From: Blasia pusilla
Lineage: Eukaryota; Marchantiophyta; Marchantiopsida; Blasiales
Length of the DNA stretch: 64,000 nucleotides
Assembly (NCBI GenBank): GCA_050084515.1
Contig: CM114271.1
Coordinates: 35,774,001 to 35,838,000, forward strand
Direction of reading: 5' to 3'
Shown: piece by piece, positions 35,695 through 47,606 of the stretch
Position numbering within the stretch: position 1 is the first letter of the stretch
Layout of the letters: every line of letters starts with the position of its first letter
Notes under the pieces: model-generated
Databases searched by the model: none
What the model was told of the DNA's origin: nothing
The model's input: the letters and a program-made list of their open reading frames with translations, nothing else
Translations under genes and position numbers: made by a program

Positions 35695-36868
35695 ACCAAC
35701 AATACCAAGAGCAATACCAAGAACAACAACATTCACAAACGGAGCATCTCTTGGTCATGACTCATCATATGGGAGCAATGGTCAAGAAAGACTCGACAGC
35801 AGATTGGTACATTGACTGCGGTGCATCAAAAAACATGATCTCACAAGCGAAATGGTTCAGTAGTTTTGAGTCGGTGAAAGATCCTGCAATTATGCTCACA
35901 GGAGATGACACTCAACATCATATCACGCATATCGGTAAAGTTCAATAACATCATATGGTCTTTATGCTCTTGGAAATGTTCTCTATATTCCTACCATTGC
36001 AAGAAATTTGATCTCTGTAGGACAAATAGTAGAACACGGTTATCAAGTGAAGTTTAACGCATATAGTTGTTTCATTGAAAAAATGGATGACCAAACTACG
36101 ATAGCCAAAGGAACTAGATTTGGCAGAATGTTCAAATTAGATGTTTCTGTGCGAAAGATTCAAACAACAATGTATGGTCAAACCGGCCAACAAGTCACAA
36201 ATCTAAATGTGTGGCATAAAAGAATTGGACATTTGAATCTTCAAAGATTACAGAGTTTTTCATCATCTAATATAGTAATAGGACTCCCTAAATTAGCGAG
36301 TCCTACTACATTAGAGGTATGTCTTGCTTGCCAATTTGGAAAACAAGCTAGATTTCCTTTTCCAAAGCAAGGTAGAAGAGCATCCAAGATATTTGAGTTA
36401 ATCCACAGTGATGTGTGGACAACATCACAACATAGCCTTAAGTGGTTGCCAGTACTTTGTTTCATTAATTGATAACTTCTCTAGGTATATATGGATATAC
36501 TTTCTGAAAGCCAAGTTGGAGGTATTCTCAATATTCCAAACATTCCGAGTTCTAGTAGAGAAGCAGACTGAACAACACATTTTGAAATTGCATTGAGATG
36601 GAGGAGGAAAGTATCTTTCAACAGAGTTTGATGATTATTTATGTTAGAATGGCATCCAACGTCAAGTGACTTGTCGTTACACTCCACAACAAAATGGAGT
36701 GGCTGAGAGGAAGAATCGATATATTTCTGAAGCGGCACGAGCTATGCTGAATGAGAAGAACATGCCTAAGGTGTACTGGGTAGAGGCTGTAGCATGTGCA
36801 GTCTTCTTAATCAACCGAACTCCAACAACAAGAGTTCATGATAAAACTCCATTCGAAGTGTTCACATG
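35695..36868 (+). pseudogene. Protease and integrase of the copia element, frameshifted
   Basis: Frame 35604-35948 carries the protease motif WYIDCGASKNM (D-C-G-A rather than D-S-G-A). Frame 36008-36472 holds the pre-integrase HHCC finger (WHKRIGHLN, then CLACQFGKQ) and the first integrase aspartate (IHSDVW). Frames 36408-36596 and 36666-36869 continue the core (YFVSLIDNFSRYIWIYFL and NGVAERKNR with the catalytic Glu). At least three frame changes or stops separate these pieces, so no polyprotein could be made. Confidence 0.9.
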
Positions 36869-38160
36869 AAGTAAACCTGAATTTTCCTTCTTGAAAGTAT
36901 TTGGCTATATTTTTTATGCTCATGTTCCTTCTGACAGACGTCAGAAATTAGACCCCAAGTCTGAAAGATGTATCTTCATTGGCTATGCTGATGGAACTAA
37001 GGGATATAAGTGCTACATTCCATCTTCTAGGAAGCTTATTATTAGTCAGGATGTTGTTTTGATGAGCTAAAGTCATGGTATGCTCCATCTGAGCCTATTC
37101 CACCTCTAAACTTGTTTGTTGAGGGGAAGAATATGACTATAAACCAACAGACATTGTCTTCAACTTCCCCAAGTACTAGTGCAAGATTAAGAGAGGTCCT
37201 AGATTTATCATTTAAATTTGTGAGTCCATGGACGGGAAGAGTACATATTCAGTCTGTTGACACTAGTCACAGCTCGAATTAGGTGTCAAAGGCATCTACC
37301 TCTGAACAACAACTTTGTAGATCAAGTAGAGTTACACATATAGTTCATAGAATTCATAAATAAAGGTTTCCTTGCGACACATCATGCATTTATGATGACT
37401 ATCTTTCAAGAGCAAGAGCCGAGTTTTTTTGAAGAAGCTACGAGTAAAGTCGAATGGATTGAAGCTATGGAGGAAGAGCTTGCTACATTAAGACATCAAC
37501 AAACATGGGAGCTGGTTGACATACCTTCCGTTAAGGAAGCTATTGGTTGCAAATGGTTTTACAAAATCAAGATGGTACAATTAACAGATAGAAAACGAGA
37601 TTGGTGGCTAAGGGCTATGCACAACAATATGGTATCGATTATGAGGAAACATTTAGCTCTGTTGCAAAGATGGCAACTACGAGAACAGTGGTTGCAATTG
37701 CAGTAAGTAAGAAGTAGAGATTACATCATATGGACGTCAAGAATGCCTTCTTGAATGGAGATCTATACGAGGAGGTATATATGACTCAACCACTTGGATA
37801 CAAGCATCCCAAGTTTCCATTTTGCGTATGCAGGTTGAAGAAAGCTCTATATGGGCTCAAACAAGCTCCAAGAGCTTGATATGGCAAGATTACATACGTC
37901 CTACAAGAGTTGGGTTTTAGGGTATGTGATTCTGACTCCTCGTTATATGTCTTGAGAGGACGAGATCATACAGTTCTTATTGTGTTGTATGTTGATGATC
38001 TCTTGATTACTGGGAGTACTGAAGAAATGGTACAATAAGTCAAGCTTAAGTTACAAGCAGAATTTGATATGAAGGACTTGGGAGAACTCAACTACTTCCT
38101 TGGTTTTGAATTTATCAAGGTTGGAGAGAGCATGTGGTTACTACAATGACAATATGCTCT
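36869..38160 (+). pseudogene. Reverse transcriptase of the copia element, broken
   Basis: After a short degraded spacer, frame 37392-37706 contains the RT N-terminus (WIEAMEEELATLRHQQTWELV, cut here to its recognisable core, then GCKWFYKIK). The catalytic YVDD lies at 37988-37999 in LYVDDLLITG, in another frame. [10 protein letters not shown] is encoded near 37848 and is followed by a stop where Trp is usual. TAA and TGA stops interrupt the rest. Confidence 0.88.
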
Positions 38161-38164
38161 TCAT

Positions 38165-38953
38165 ATGCTTTCAAAATATTGTATGAGGACTTGTAAGCCA
38201 ATCTCTACATCGTTGGACCAGAGCGTGAAGTTAAGAGTGGATGAAGGAGAGTTGCTTTTAGATTCTAATATGTATAGTTGGAAGTTTGATCTATCTAACT
38301 ATAAACAGACCAGATTTGAGCTATGCTATTGGCCTAGTGAGCCATTTTTGCAAGCACCTCGAAAACCTCACCTTGATGCTGTGAGGAGGATGATGCGTTA
38401 TGTGAAATTCTCTATTCAATTCGGGCTTCAATTTGAACCTTCTCCGAGTTTTCAATCACAAGGATTCACAGATGCTAATTGGGCAGGAAGCGTGTCTGAT
38501 CGACACTCCACATCTAGTTATTCATTTACTTTGGGAAGCGTAGCTATAAGTTGGACTTCAAAGAAGCAACCTACAGTTGCTTTATCTTCAACAGAGGCTG
38601 AGTACAGAGGAGCAACCAATACAGCATATGAGGCGGTGTGGCTTCATTGATTACTTGTTGAGATGGATGTTAGTAACTTAGGACCAAGTGTAATATATGC
38701 AGAAAATATAAGTAGCATCAAGCTTGGTAATAACCCTGTGTTTCATGCTCGTACAAAGCATGTTGAGGTGAACTATCATTTTATCAGAGAGAAAGTGCTT
38801 GTAGGAGAAATTGATCTTGTGTATATAGGAACAGATCAGCAAATTGCTGACATCTTTACAAAGGCATTGTCTACATATAAGTTTGAGATGTTTAGAAAGA
38901 ATTTAGGCGTTAGAGATATAGATATGAACTTGAGGGGGAGTATTGAAGATTGA
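38165..38953 (+). pseudogene. RNase H of the copia element
   Basis: Frame 38165-38650 contains GFTDANWAGS and LSSTEAEY, the hallmarks of copia RNase H. After a stop, frame 38663-38953 continues (HARTKHVEVNYHFIRE, DQQIADIFTKAL) to the normal end of the polyprotein. The element's polypurine tract and 3' LTR follow immediately. Confidence 0.9.
38931..38940 (+). other. Polypurine tract of the copia element
   Basis: TGAGGGGGAG directly precedes the 3' LTR start at 38941, as expected for the plus-strand primer. Confidence 0.88.
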
Positions 38954-39248
38954 GTTACAATGAAGCTCATGAGATACCTGAACTGCTACATTTGGTACTC
39001 ACACGAAGTAGGGAAGCTTAATTTTGGTTAGTCAGTTAAGCACGATTGTCTTAACTAGAGTTAGTTAATCACAGATTAGTCTAACTCGAGACTATGGTTT
39101 AGGGTTAGGGTTTCTCGTACATACCCTATATAATTGAGAAGAGGACCAACCTCCACTCATTCTATCATTGCAAATTTTGTTCTCCATGATGGTGTGTGTG
39201 TGAGAGAGCCGTTTTCCACGAGTTATGCTTGTTTAGCAGTTTTCCACA
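38941..39248 (+). repeat. 3' LTR of the copia element (308 bp)
   Basis: It is collinear with the 5' LTR. A 6-bp expansion of the GGGTTAGGGTTT stretch near 39103 accounts for most of the length difference. It ends CCACA before the TCTTA target duplication. Confidence 0.92.
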
Positions 39249-39748
39249 TCTTACAACAACATAATTCTCACATATGTGCACTCTCACATATCTCTCTCAA
39301 TGTCAAACCAAACCCACTCTCCTAATGAGAGGCTTGGGTTACACACACAAGGCAAGCAAGACCATAGCTCCGTCACCTTATGCCAAGATGTTCAACAAAG
39401 AGAGAATGAGCTCTCAAGCTCTCTCTCTCCTTGAGGTATATCCCTCCCCTCTCCCAAACTCTCTCCATGGTAACCTATGCTCCCAAGTCACCTCCTTGGC
39501 TCTTGACCTAATGTAGGAGGTAAAGGGCCACTTTATAAAAATAGAAAGTCGATCATATACTCAAAATTGTACTTATCTAAAATAGTAAGTTTCTCAATAT
39601 GGCTCCAAATGAGCCGAAACGAAAGGAAAACCTATTCTCTCAAGTTTCCTGGAGCTTCAGCAGTCATCCTCGACCTACTGATCCTGTCCTCCACTACTCA
39701 CAAAGTTGCTCTACTAGATGTCACCGATCTATCCTAAAAGACGTGATA
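39249..39748 (-). repeat. Main part of the 3' LTR of E3
   Basis: On the minus strand it begins TATCACGTCTTTTAG (TG start changed to TA) and matches 47607-48126 and 3925-4445. The last 26 bp of this LTR lie on the other side of the copia insertion at 33964-33989, ending in a degenerate TTTTAGA. Confidence 0.8.
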
Positions 39749-39750
39749 GT

Positions 39751-39851
39751 TGTGGTGTGCATACACATCGCTACACGACATATATACATCGCTATCATCG
39801 ATCACACACACAAACACATACGATACCATGCTAACTCATTGCATCCAAACA
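39751..39851 (-). repeat. A module before the E3 3' LTR
   Basis: On the minus strand it begins TGTTTGGATGCAATGAG after CTAGGAGGGTGATAG and ends GCACACCACA two bases before the LTR. The bases just outside it form an inverted pair (GTGATAGT and ACTATCAC). In E6 the A module is also directly followed by the LTR. Confidence 0.5.
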
Positions 39852-40042
39852 ACTATCACCCTCCTAGATGGTGGTTAGGTCCTTCTAACTGCAGATAGCC
39901 ATCTATCCCCACTTACCATGACATATATCTCTCGGACGCTAAGAGCAAGAAGGTCGGATGCTCATGAGGCCCCATCGTTAGTCGCTTTCTTGTCATCCAT
40001 GTCACAAACACAAGTCAGAATGTAGAACTACCTAATCTATGT

Positions 40043-40177
40043 ACATCTGGGACACATCCATCGTCCCTGAGGAACCCTAGTGAGAGGTGGTATAAAACAT
40101 GCCATATGCCATCCTCTCGAACACCCATCACATAGTAGCATAGTGGTTGCACCATGGGCGAAACCACACAACACACA
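40043..40177 (-). pseudogene. PHD finger at the C-terminus of the E3 integrase polyprotein
   Basis: The 45 codons contain no stop and fit C4HC3 exactly: CVLC, 11 residues, CDGC, 4 residues, HMAC, 14 residues, CPRC, with the usual Trp before the final cysteine pair (RWMCPRC) and in GWH. PHD fingers usually bind histone H3 tails, reading methylation at Lys4 or its absence. The finger lies in phase with the upstream integrase tail (NCAPCHVPKIDG, VDPSLAIVA), separated by a single TGA. The same motif occurs in E6 at 55378-55512. A role in steering integration is an inference. Confidence 0.85.
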
Positions 40178-40189
40178 CCGCAAGCCTCA

Positions 40190-41335
40190 AGCAACTATTG
40201 CTAAGCTTGGATCAACTGTACCGTCAATCTTTGGAACATGACATGGCGCACAGTTACGTACATGATGCTTCCAAACCATACTATCACGTCCCTCGAATAA
40301 GAGAACACCGGATGGCAAAACCTCACGCACTCTCAAGATGGTGCGCCCTATAGTCACATCCAACGTCGTGGATGCCGTCTGCTGCAAGTAGACATAGTCT
40401 TTTTTATGAAACCTTGGGATATTAGATCGATAACCACCTCCCTGAATAGTCGCATACCTTCACCTATCCCGATGTTGCGCAATCGCCAAGTTCTCAAACG
40501 CCATGGGCATCACTCTCCGAAACAACTTAGCCCTCTGAGAACATGCTCGCATCCATACATCAGGGTCGTCAAGGTTCAATACCTCACCAACATCTCGACA
40601 AATGGACGTAGGTAAATCGGGCTCTCGGCCATAAAACAACAAGAACGGTGAGAAAGACGTTAAGGATGCCTGCCTACTGAATCTGTATTCCATCTCCAAC
40701 CACGGTAATTGAAGGTCCCAATCTCCTAGGTGACCTCTCTGCAAGCCATACTTGCGTAGTCCTCTCTTCACCATGTGCACAACCCGCTCTGGTAGTCCAT
40801 CTCCCCCAGGATGATCTCGCGAAGTAGTGCGGTCGTTGATCAGTGCCAGATCACACAAGGCCTGAAACTTCCCGCGGAACTGTGTACTCTGGTCTGTCAA
40901 CACCTCAACTAGTGCACCGTAATGACTAAGCACTTGATCTAAAAAGGCATACGCTCCTCCCTCACTCGCTTTGTCAAGAAATGCTACCAACTCTATCCAC
41001 TTCGAGAAGTGCTCGACCATCACCAACACATAATGACTATGGCGCTCTGTCAAAGGCAAACGTCCTGCAAAATCCAAATTCCATCCATAACCTAAACCCA
41101 TGATTGGAAGTGGATGCAACTGTGGAGTCAGAGCATTGAACGATGCTCGGACTCGATCACACACCATACATATGGCAACAAACTGATGAACGTCAGTCTG
41201 CATGCCTCGCCACCAATATTGAATCTGGAGCAAGTTGTACGTCTGCTTCACTCCAAAATGAACTAACTCCTCGTGGGCATCACGTACCAAACGTGCTATC
41301 TGCGAAGGATGACGTGCCTCACTGCCTGTGATCAA
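40190..41335 (-). pseudogene. Integrase of E3, nearly intact
   Basis: The frame 40460-41335 (291 aa) starts at the deletion joint and holds the H2C2 zinc finger (HEELVHFGVKQ, then CMVCDRVRA), the core aspartates in LDFAGRLPL and VLTDQSTQF, and the region of the catalytic glutamate (HPGGDGLPERVV), where the usual Glu is Gly. The C-terminal part continues after a stop near 40457 with GRTILRVREVLPSGVLLFEG and NCAPCHVPKIDG. Gypsy integrases insert the cDNA into host chromosomes. The missing glutamate and the stop mean it is inactive. Confidence 0.88.
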
Positions 41336-41344
41336 CAGCCCGCA

Positions 41345-42040
41345 TCCAATATAGAACCCACCAATAAATCGGAGGGACGCTCCACTCTTGCATGAGCCTT
41401 CCGTAAAACCTCATGTGGTACCAAGTTGGTCCACCAAAGATGCGGGCGGTGTGCTCTAGAACCTACACTCGCCGTATCTAACAACACTGCCGGGCCGATC
41501 CATGCGCGTACTTGATGTGCACTCGTCACCACGCGGGACCTTGAATCGCCCAAAATCGGCACATTCTCCAAAATGTATGTTGGAGAAATAGGCTGATGCT
41601 CATGTAAATGTTTGCAAGATCCGCATCATCTCCCAAAACAACTTGGACCGAGAGTCAGCTAATCTGCTACCCCGTCTAGCACTCGATAGGCCCTGACAGG
41701 GCCAACCAGCAATGACCAAGTCTATGGTCCCTACCCGCTCCAAGTCCTACGCCCCCAACAATGAAATGTCCCTCAGTGGGGAACTCTAGTAACCCTAAAT
41801 GGCGGACGCAGAAAACAAGTCGGGAATACGTAGGCGTAACAACGCCACATGGTAAAGTAAAGCGCGCCTTGCAACATCATCAATCTCCACATACAAGTAT
41901 TGTTGCACAGCCACTCCAACCTGCAAAATAGCAGCTAACCCAATGTTAATCCCTCCAAAGAGATCCAACACCCGAATATCCTTCTCTATGATGCACCACA
42001 CAATCGGGGTGGTGTCCAAAGGGGTCATAGCAGCACTCAT
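41345..42040 (-). pseudogene. C5-cytosine DNA methyltransferase of E3, truncated
   Basis: Frame 41795-42040 carries motif I (VLDLFGGINIGLAAIL) and motif II (YVEIDD), the S-adenosylmethionine pocket. After a TAG, the PCQ motif with the catalytic cysteine follows at 41693-41701 (VIAGWPCQG). Frame 41332-41571 has motif VI (ENVPILGD) and a motif VIII-like SVGSRAHRPHLWWTN. The domain stops near 41345, where the integrase begins, so motifs IX and X are lost together with RT and RNase H. The motif order I-IV-VI-VIII is the standard one, not the rearranged order of plant DRM enzymes. Confidence 0.85.
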
Positions 42041-42489
42041 GCCTACCTAGGGTTCCTCTGACCCGTTACACTCTAGTGCAAACGTCTCGCTCCACGCGAT
42101 CTACACATGCTCAGTGGCTAAGCGTCAAAACTCCTCAGTCAAGCCCAAAGCGGCATCTCTCCTCCATGGACTGATGCGGCTATCAGGACATTCCTCTCCA
42201 TAGAAATGTCAGGAACGGGAGTATCCTCTACATGGACATGTCTCTCAATCAAATCACAAGGCCAAGTGATGGCACTGCTAAATGCTGCTTAGGTTGCCAT
42301 CTCTCCTAGCCGTCGCTCGATCACTGCACCTGTGAATCAAACAAGTAATGAGCTAAGGTGCCCATGACCTGATTGCCATCCTGGTCTGTAGGACGCTGAC
42401 TCCTCCCAGTAATCCAGGGAAAACTCTATCGGGTATAACAGTGCTCCACCAACAAAGACGTGGTAGGACTCTGCATCAGTCACTATCGC

Positions 42490-43214
42490 CTTGGCTGCAC
42501 CACGGACTCATCTATAGGATGTCCCGAGAGAATCCTCACCACGACCTCCTATCGGGTAATATACTGTGTGGTACTTGCTCCACCCAAGGATGTCTGTATC
42601 CAGAATGGACAACGTGCCACATCGGCTCTCGTCAAGCCCAATCTTTTGAATGACGCTTTTCCCAGCATCAGGGGTTGCGCTCCTAAATCCAACAAGACGC
42701 GTTGCGGACTAAAAGCTCTACCTCTTGGACTCACCAACTAGAAGACCTCTCCCCGGTTATCTATTAAAACAACACCAAAATAATCCATGGCACGCTCTAT
42801 CGGGGGTCTAGCGGGCATCTCCGCCATCCTACCAGCCGCAGCCTGCCATGAATCTGACATGGACAGCCCGAGTATTAGCTCCAAGGACATGTCCATCACC
42901 TTCTCTGCAATCACCTGTGAACGTGACGCAGGAACTCCAACTCCAAACTCACATAGCGTACCGGCCAGCTGAAAAACCTCGACGGGCGTACTTCCCAACG
43001 TCATAACATCGAAAGAAAAAAATAAAGGAGCGCGGTACATAACGGTGGCCGCCCCCAACAACGTGCTCGACACATGCCCCTCATGAGCATGAGCAATAGG
43101 AGTTGTCGCACTTGTTTCTCCCATTGCCCTCCGTGCGTGCACACCAATAACATCACCAACTCTCCGGGAACTCTGATCAGGACCCATCAATAGGTTCCTC
43201 ATCACCTCAAACAA
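42490..43214 (-). pseudogene. Protease of E3 with upstream linker
   Basis: Frame 42738-43214 (158 aa) is the conserved linker (VFQLAGTLCEFGVG, IERAMDYFGVVLIDN). The retropepsin motif follows at 42678-42689 as DLGA, with Leu for the usual Ser, inside VLLDLGAQPLMLGKA. The IQTSLGG block and YITRE-like sequence follow. The protease would release gag and pol proteins. The altered residue and frame change argue against activity. Confidence 0.7.
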
Positions 43215-43412
43215 CGTGAAAGACTGAGGAACCTCAATGCCATAGCGGAAATCTGCTCCTATAGCTGCTGTATCTAAGCAACAATCCCAACCTCACGCCC
43301 AACGTCTCTCTCGACGCGTCTAGGTGGTGGGACTCTACCTCCTCCACGGGAAATTCCAATTCGGGCAACTCCAGTTCCTTGTCTCCCAACGGGACCACCT
43401 GCTCCACGATCT

Positions 43413-44555
43413 CTAGGCCCACCAGGACCGGCTACTCGCTCTGGTGCCCTCTTTGGCCCTCGGTCCAGACGTAACTCGAGGATGTAAACTGAAATACCTC
43501 ATGCATGTGTGACCATACCTCTCATAAAAGTCACACTGATAACCTCCTGGTGCAGCACCATCTCCTCTACCATGCTCAGGCACACGTCCATGACCCTGAT
43601 GAGTGCAATCGCGTTGATGATGGACTCCACCACATGACCAACAAGTAATCATAGGCGGCTCCTACTGAGCTGCATATGAAGAGGCAGGTCTCTATGGCAC
43701 GGCCTCCCGGTATCCTCTCTGAGCTTGTGGTGCCACAGTCAACCTATCTTGGAGTCCACGTTGTTGCACTAGTGATGCAGACAATCGTGACTGCTCTCAC
43801 CCATAACCCATGGTGGCTACGCTCTCCTCCATCATATTGCACTCAATGTTCTCGGCGGTCCTAAAAAAATCCCTCAAGGTAGGGGAGGTGTTCATAAGAA
43901 GCACTCCCTCCCGCACCCATGTCCGTAGGGTCCGATCCAGCATTGCGTACCCTTACTGGATAGTTTGAACCTCTGTCACCCCCTGAGTGACGTTGATCAA
44001 CCGGCACAAGTGAGTGTAAGCCTCACGCAAACTCTCACTCGGGCGCCTCTGGAAGTTGTGGATGCTCCGCAACTTCTCCATCCGTACCCCCTGGTAGCTC
44101 ACCCTCAACTCAGCGAAGAACTCAACCATGGGGTTGAACTTGGGACGAACCTGACTAGACGGTGCAACTGCTCCAATGCGAGTGACCCCTCCTAAAACAT
44201 CAATAGTGGAAGAGGAAGTAGCCTCTCCTGACTCCTCCTCCTCATCTGGGAATGGCTCTGTCCATGACACATAGTGTGGATCATAGTAGAGTCGCCATGC
44301 CTCAATCTCCTGGGCATATCTGTGGGAGAATTCATGGTAATTGTCCATGGGCATCCCCTCTAAATGCTGGAACATACCATTCCATATTGTAAACGGGTAG
44401 AAATCTCCAGAGTTCCTAGCCTCCTGTGAGTCACACCAACTCCTAAACTTTGCAATGAAGTCGTATAGCTCTATAGTGCCAACAGCACCCGAAAACCTAC
44501 ACGGTCCTCTATCCCGGTCGTCCATCTCGTACGCCCAACTGGTAGGATGACTCAA
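43413..44555 (-). pseudogene. gag of E3
   Basis: Frame 43953-44555 (200 aa) is the best-preserved gag capsid region in the window (YHEFSHRYAQEIEAW, FFAELRVSYQGVRMEKLRS, EAYTHLCRLINVTQG). Frame 43413-43652 holds zinc knuckle CWSCGGVHHQRDC and then a second, degenerate one (CDFYERYGH). Sequence between them (about 43660-43950) encodes a further conserved part with a frame change. Gag forms the virus-like particle. Confidence 0.8.
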
Positions 44556-45381
44556 TGTGTACGATGGATCACTAACACACTACTCTAGACACTACCCCTC
44601 GTTTGAAGACGACACAGAAGCAGATTGAGGTGGTCTCTTACGTGGACACCCTTGAAACCTCGCACCCCTCTGGGTAAACCCTCTAGAGCTACTCTCAGGT
44701 CCACAACCTTGCCTCTCAAAATCTCGAAAGAACGCCATGATGGCCCTTGTGCCCCTCTCACACAATCACTCTCAATCTCACAAGTAATCCCTCAATCACT
44801 AAAACTAAACATGCGGCACTCAATCTACACTCTCTCACTAAGTCGTGTGGTATACGGCAACAAGCAGCGCAATCCGGAAAATCAAGTGATCTATCGTCTC
44901 ATCGACATCCCACACACGTCTATGTCCCCTAAACCCATACATCATCGATGCTCTTAGCATCAACACGAAACCCAATATCCCAAATAACTTCCCAATATCC
45001 AGAAATCCCTCACACGTGCAAGATAAGGGACTACAATGGATAACCTCACAATAATGTCAATGTCGCTCCTCGATAACTGCAAATCTCGACCCCAACTCGA
45101 TCGTGAAGATAACTCCTCCAATTAGCAAGTCGTACTCCTCTCGTATTGACGTTGCTCAAAACTCCTCAATGTGCGGTGCAGGTTCAGCGGTCCGGTACGG
45201 CACTGGTGGCACAAAACGGCTACAAACGACATGATACTCGGGAATGGTGTGCGGCACTCGGCAGCATATCCTCCTCAATCAGAAATTCACACGCTCTGCT
45301 CCTTAGTAAAGGAGCGGCTCCCCGATCCGAACGGTGCGGTGAGGCCACAAGCGGCACGGTGCGGCGATCGGCGGCGCTATG

Positions 45382-46655
45382 GTATAGTAAAATCAGCCAA
45401 TGTGTAAACTCCTTTCTGGTTAAGTATTAGCTAGAGTTTTATTAGTATTAAGTAAATTAGTTTAGGAAAAGAAAATTCTCATGTTTAAACGTCTTTATGG
45501 TGCCTCTTTTATGCGGGCCCAACTTTAGGAAAAGAGGTAATAAATAAAAGATGACTTTATAAAAGTAAAGTAGTGAGGTTGGTGATTTAATGAAAAGAAA
45601 AAGTAGGTTTGGTTGGTGGCTAGGTTAGTTGGGATAATTTGGAAAATATCAAGTGGGTAAAAGATGATATTTTAGAAGATATAAGAGGAAATCTACTTGT
45701 GTCAAAATATGATTGGCTAAGCCTTGAAAGGAAGCCATATGGCACAAGATAAGTTTAACTCTATTTCGTACTCTTATGGATCTCTTGTGAGTATATAAAG
45801 AGGAGGGACCTTCAAGGGTTCATCACCTTCTATTCCACATTTTGAGTCTTTCATGTCACTCTTGAGTGTATGGCTTTGGGATTGCTTGCTCTTCCAATGA
45901 GAGTGGATCACCCCTCTTGGGAGAGTAGCTTGACCATGGTCTATTCTTCGAGAGATTTCTAGAGTGTGATGTGTGTGTGGAGATGAGTGGTTTGTCACCT
46001 TAGAGGAGTGTAGTCATACTAAAATAATGAATGTTTTGGCTTGTTACTTTCCCAATGAGAGTGGATTACCCTTCTTGGGAGAATAACTCTGCCAAAATCC
46101 ATTCTTGAGGAGAGTAGAGAATGTCTATCAAACATGGATAGGGGTGGAGCACGAATTGTGCCCGACTTTCCTTTCCTCAATCCATACCATGTCAAATATT
46201 CTTTGTAGATAGGCACTGGTTCACTCGCTATTTAGTTTATCACTTTGGGGAGGCGTTCATGAACCAGGTCATTCAATCTCCAACTCCCGTGATCTTTCTT
46301 ATCGTCACATATGGAAGGAGATGGGATTGTACTTTGTATGTTCTTATATAACAATCCATGGACGTCAATAGGCCTGCTCGAGTAGGATTTAACACTAGTT
46401 ATGCTATCTTCCTCGTGTACAAGCGTAAAGTAGTTTATAGGGATTTTATAGTAAGGAATTTCAGGGTCCGATGTTACGAAGAAGTGATCGCCTCGGCACT
46501 TCCATTTGTGATACATGTTGTGAGAGAATGGAGAGTATACATAATAGTCTTGTATTGAAAAAGGAGAACTTCTTAAAGAGTTTACCTTGCATCGACCACG
46601 TCTGCTACAACTAGAAGGCTTGCCCTTACTCGAAGAAAGGCTCTCGACACAACAA
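45382..46655 (+). mobile_element. 1.27-kb repeat R, copy 2, inserted in the E3 leader
   Basis: It is collinear with 32433-33703. The E1 leader at 2981-2998 (GCGCGTTATGGCTACGGG) shows the site without insertion. Here the left flank reads GGCGCTATGG and the right flank CGTTGCGGCTACGGG, so about 8 bp of target (CGTTATGG-like, now diverged) seem duplicated. Such a length would suit a hAT- or Mutator-like element. The 133-aa frame of copy 1 is broken here, although a frame matching 33405-33605 remains (46358-46558). Confidence 0.65.
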
Positions 46656-46950
46656 CACGTTGCGGCTACGGGCGTCACGGCACGGCACTCGATCGTCATC
46701 AAGCGGCTACCAATCACAACATAGCAACATGAAATGAAAACTCAAACATCATAACCCGAGGTCACGTGCCATCATTGGTTGATGACGAAACTCCAATGAC
46801 GGTGGTGGCCAAACCAAAGTACGTGATGGCGGCGCAAGTCAGAGAATCAGCGGTTGTCGTGGAAGACCCTCCACTCCGTAATGGCGGAAATGGCAACCAA
46901 GGGTGGACAACGACTGAACGCGGCGCTAGGCGGTGGACGATGGAAGGTGG

Positions 46951-47050
46951 ACCGTTGACGATGACGGTTGACCGTTGATGATGACGGTTGACCGTTGATG
47001 ATGACGGTTGACCGTTGATGATGATGGTTGACCATTGACGATGATGGTGA
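46951..47050 (-). repeat. Tandem array of about 21-bp GTTGATGATGACGGTTGACC units
   Basis: ACCGTTGATGATGACGGTTG recurs four to five times with small changes (GATGATGGTTGACCATTGACG at the end). E1 has fewer units in the same place (about 3290-3350), so the array has changed in length between copies. Confidence 0.8.
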
Positions 47051-47606
47051 TGATTGAACGTCGACGGTTGAAGATGACTATGACGACGATCGCCTAGCAA
47101 TGGCAATTTTGCAAGATTGATCATAACTTTTTGTTCGTAACTTTACATTGCACATTGTTTGTTGCAAAGCGTGCACAGCTTCACGATCTACAACGGCATC
47201 AAAAAATATTTTGAATCAAATATTCTAGTAAAAACAAACGGGGACTATCGTAAAGCCCAATGTTTCTCCGACATAAAATTCGGCAACGCTTCCGCGCTGA
47301 TTTCTCCCAACAAAAATGTAAAACCTGTGAGAACACAAATTAGTAAGCTACATGGTGCTCCCAAGAGCACCAGCATGGAAAAATCCGCCCCCATACTCAA
47401 TTCCTATCGAAAATTGGGCAACGCTTCCGCGTGCCACTCTCCCGTACAAAAAATCAGCAAAGCAAAGCAGCAAACTTGCAAGGCTCTTGCTCCAGTGAGC
47501 ACTCCCATGAGCCATGAAGCGGGGAACACGGTCCCCCAACCTGCACCAAACATCGAGCAACCAACGAGCTCTCCATGAAGCTCTCTCACTCACTTATTCT
47601 CTCGTT

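Larger units (their letters stand above)
33990..39248 (+). mobile_element. Ty1/copia LTR retrotransposon nested in the 3' LTR of E3
   Basis: It is bounded by LTRs 33990-34291 and 38941-39248 and flanked by TCTTA at 33985-33989 and 39249-39253. Gag, protease, integrase, RT and RNase H lie in copia order. The two LTRs differ by about 17 substitutions and a few indels by my count, so the insertion is not recent. Several stops and frameshifts confirm decay. The flanking sequence is one E3 LTR cut in two, and the unoccupied equivalent exists at about 47605-47640. Confidence 0.95.
44556..47606 (-). other. Leader of E3, interrupted by repeat R
   Basis: Apart from the insertion at 45382-46655, it matches the E1 leader (2488-3924). 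Plus-strand frames here (44625-44957, 45146-45430) are chance openings. The tandem GTTGACC array at 46951-47050 lies within it. Confidence 0.6.
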
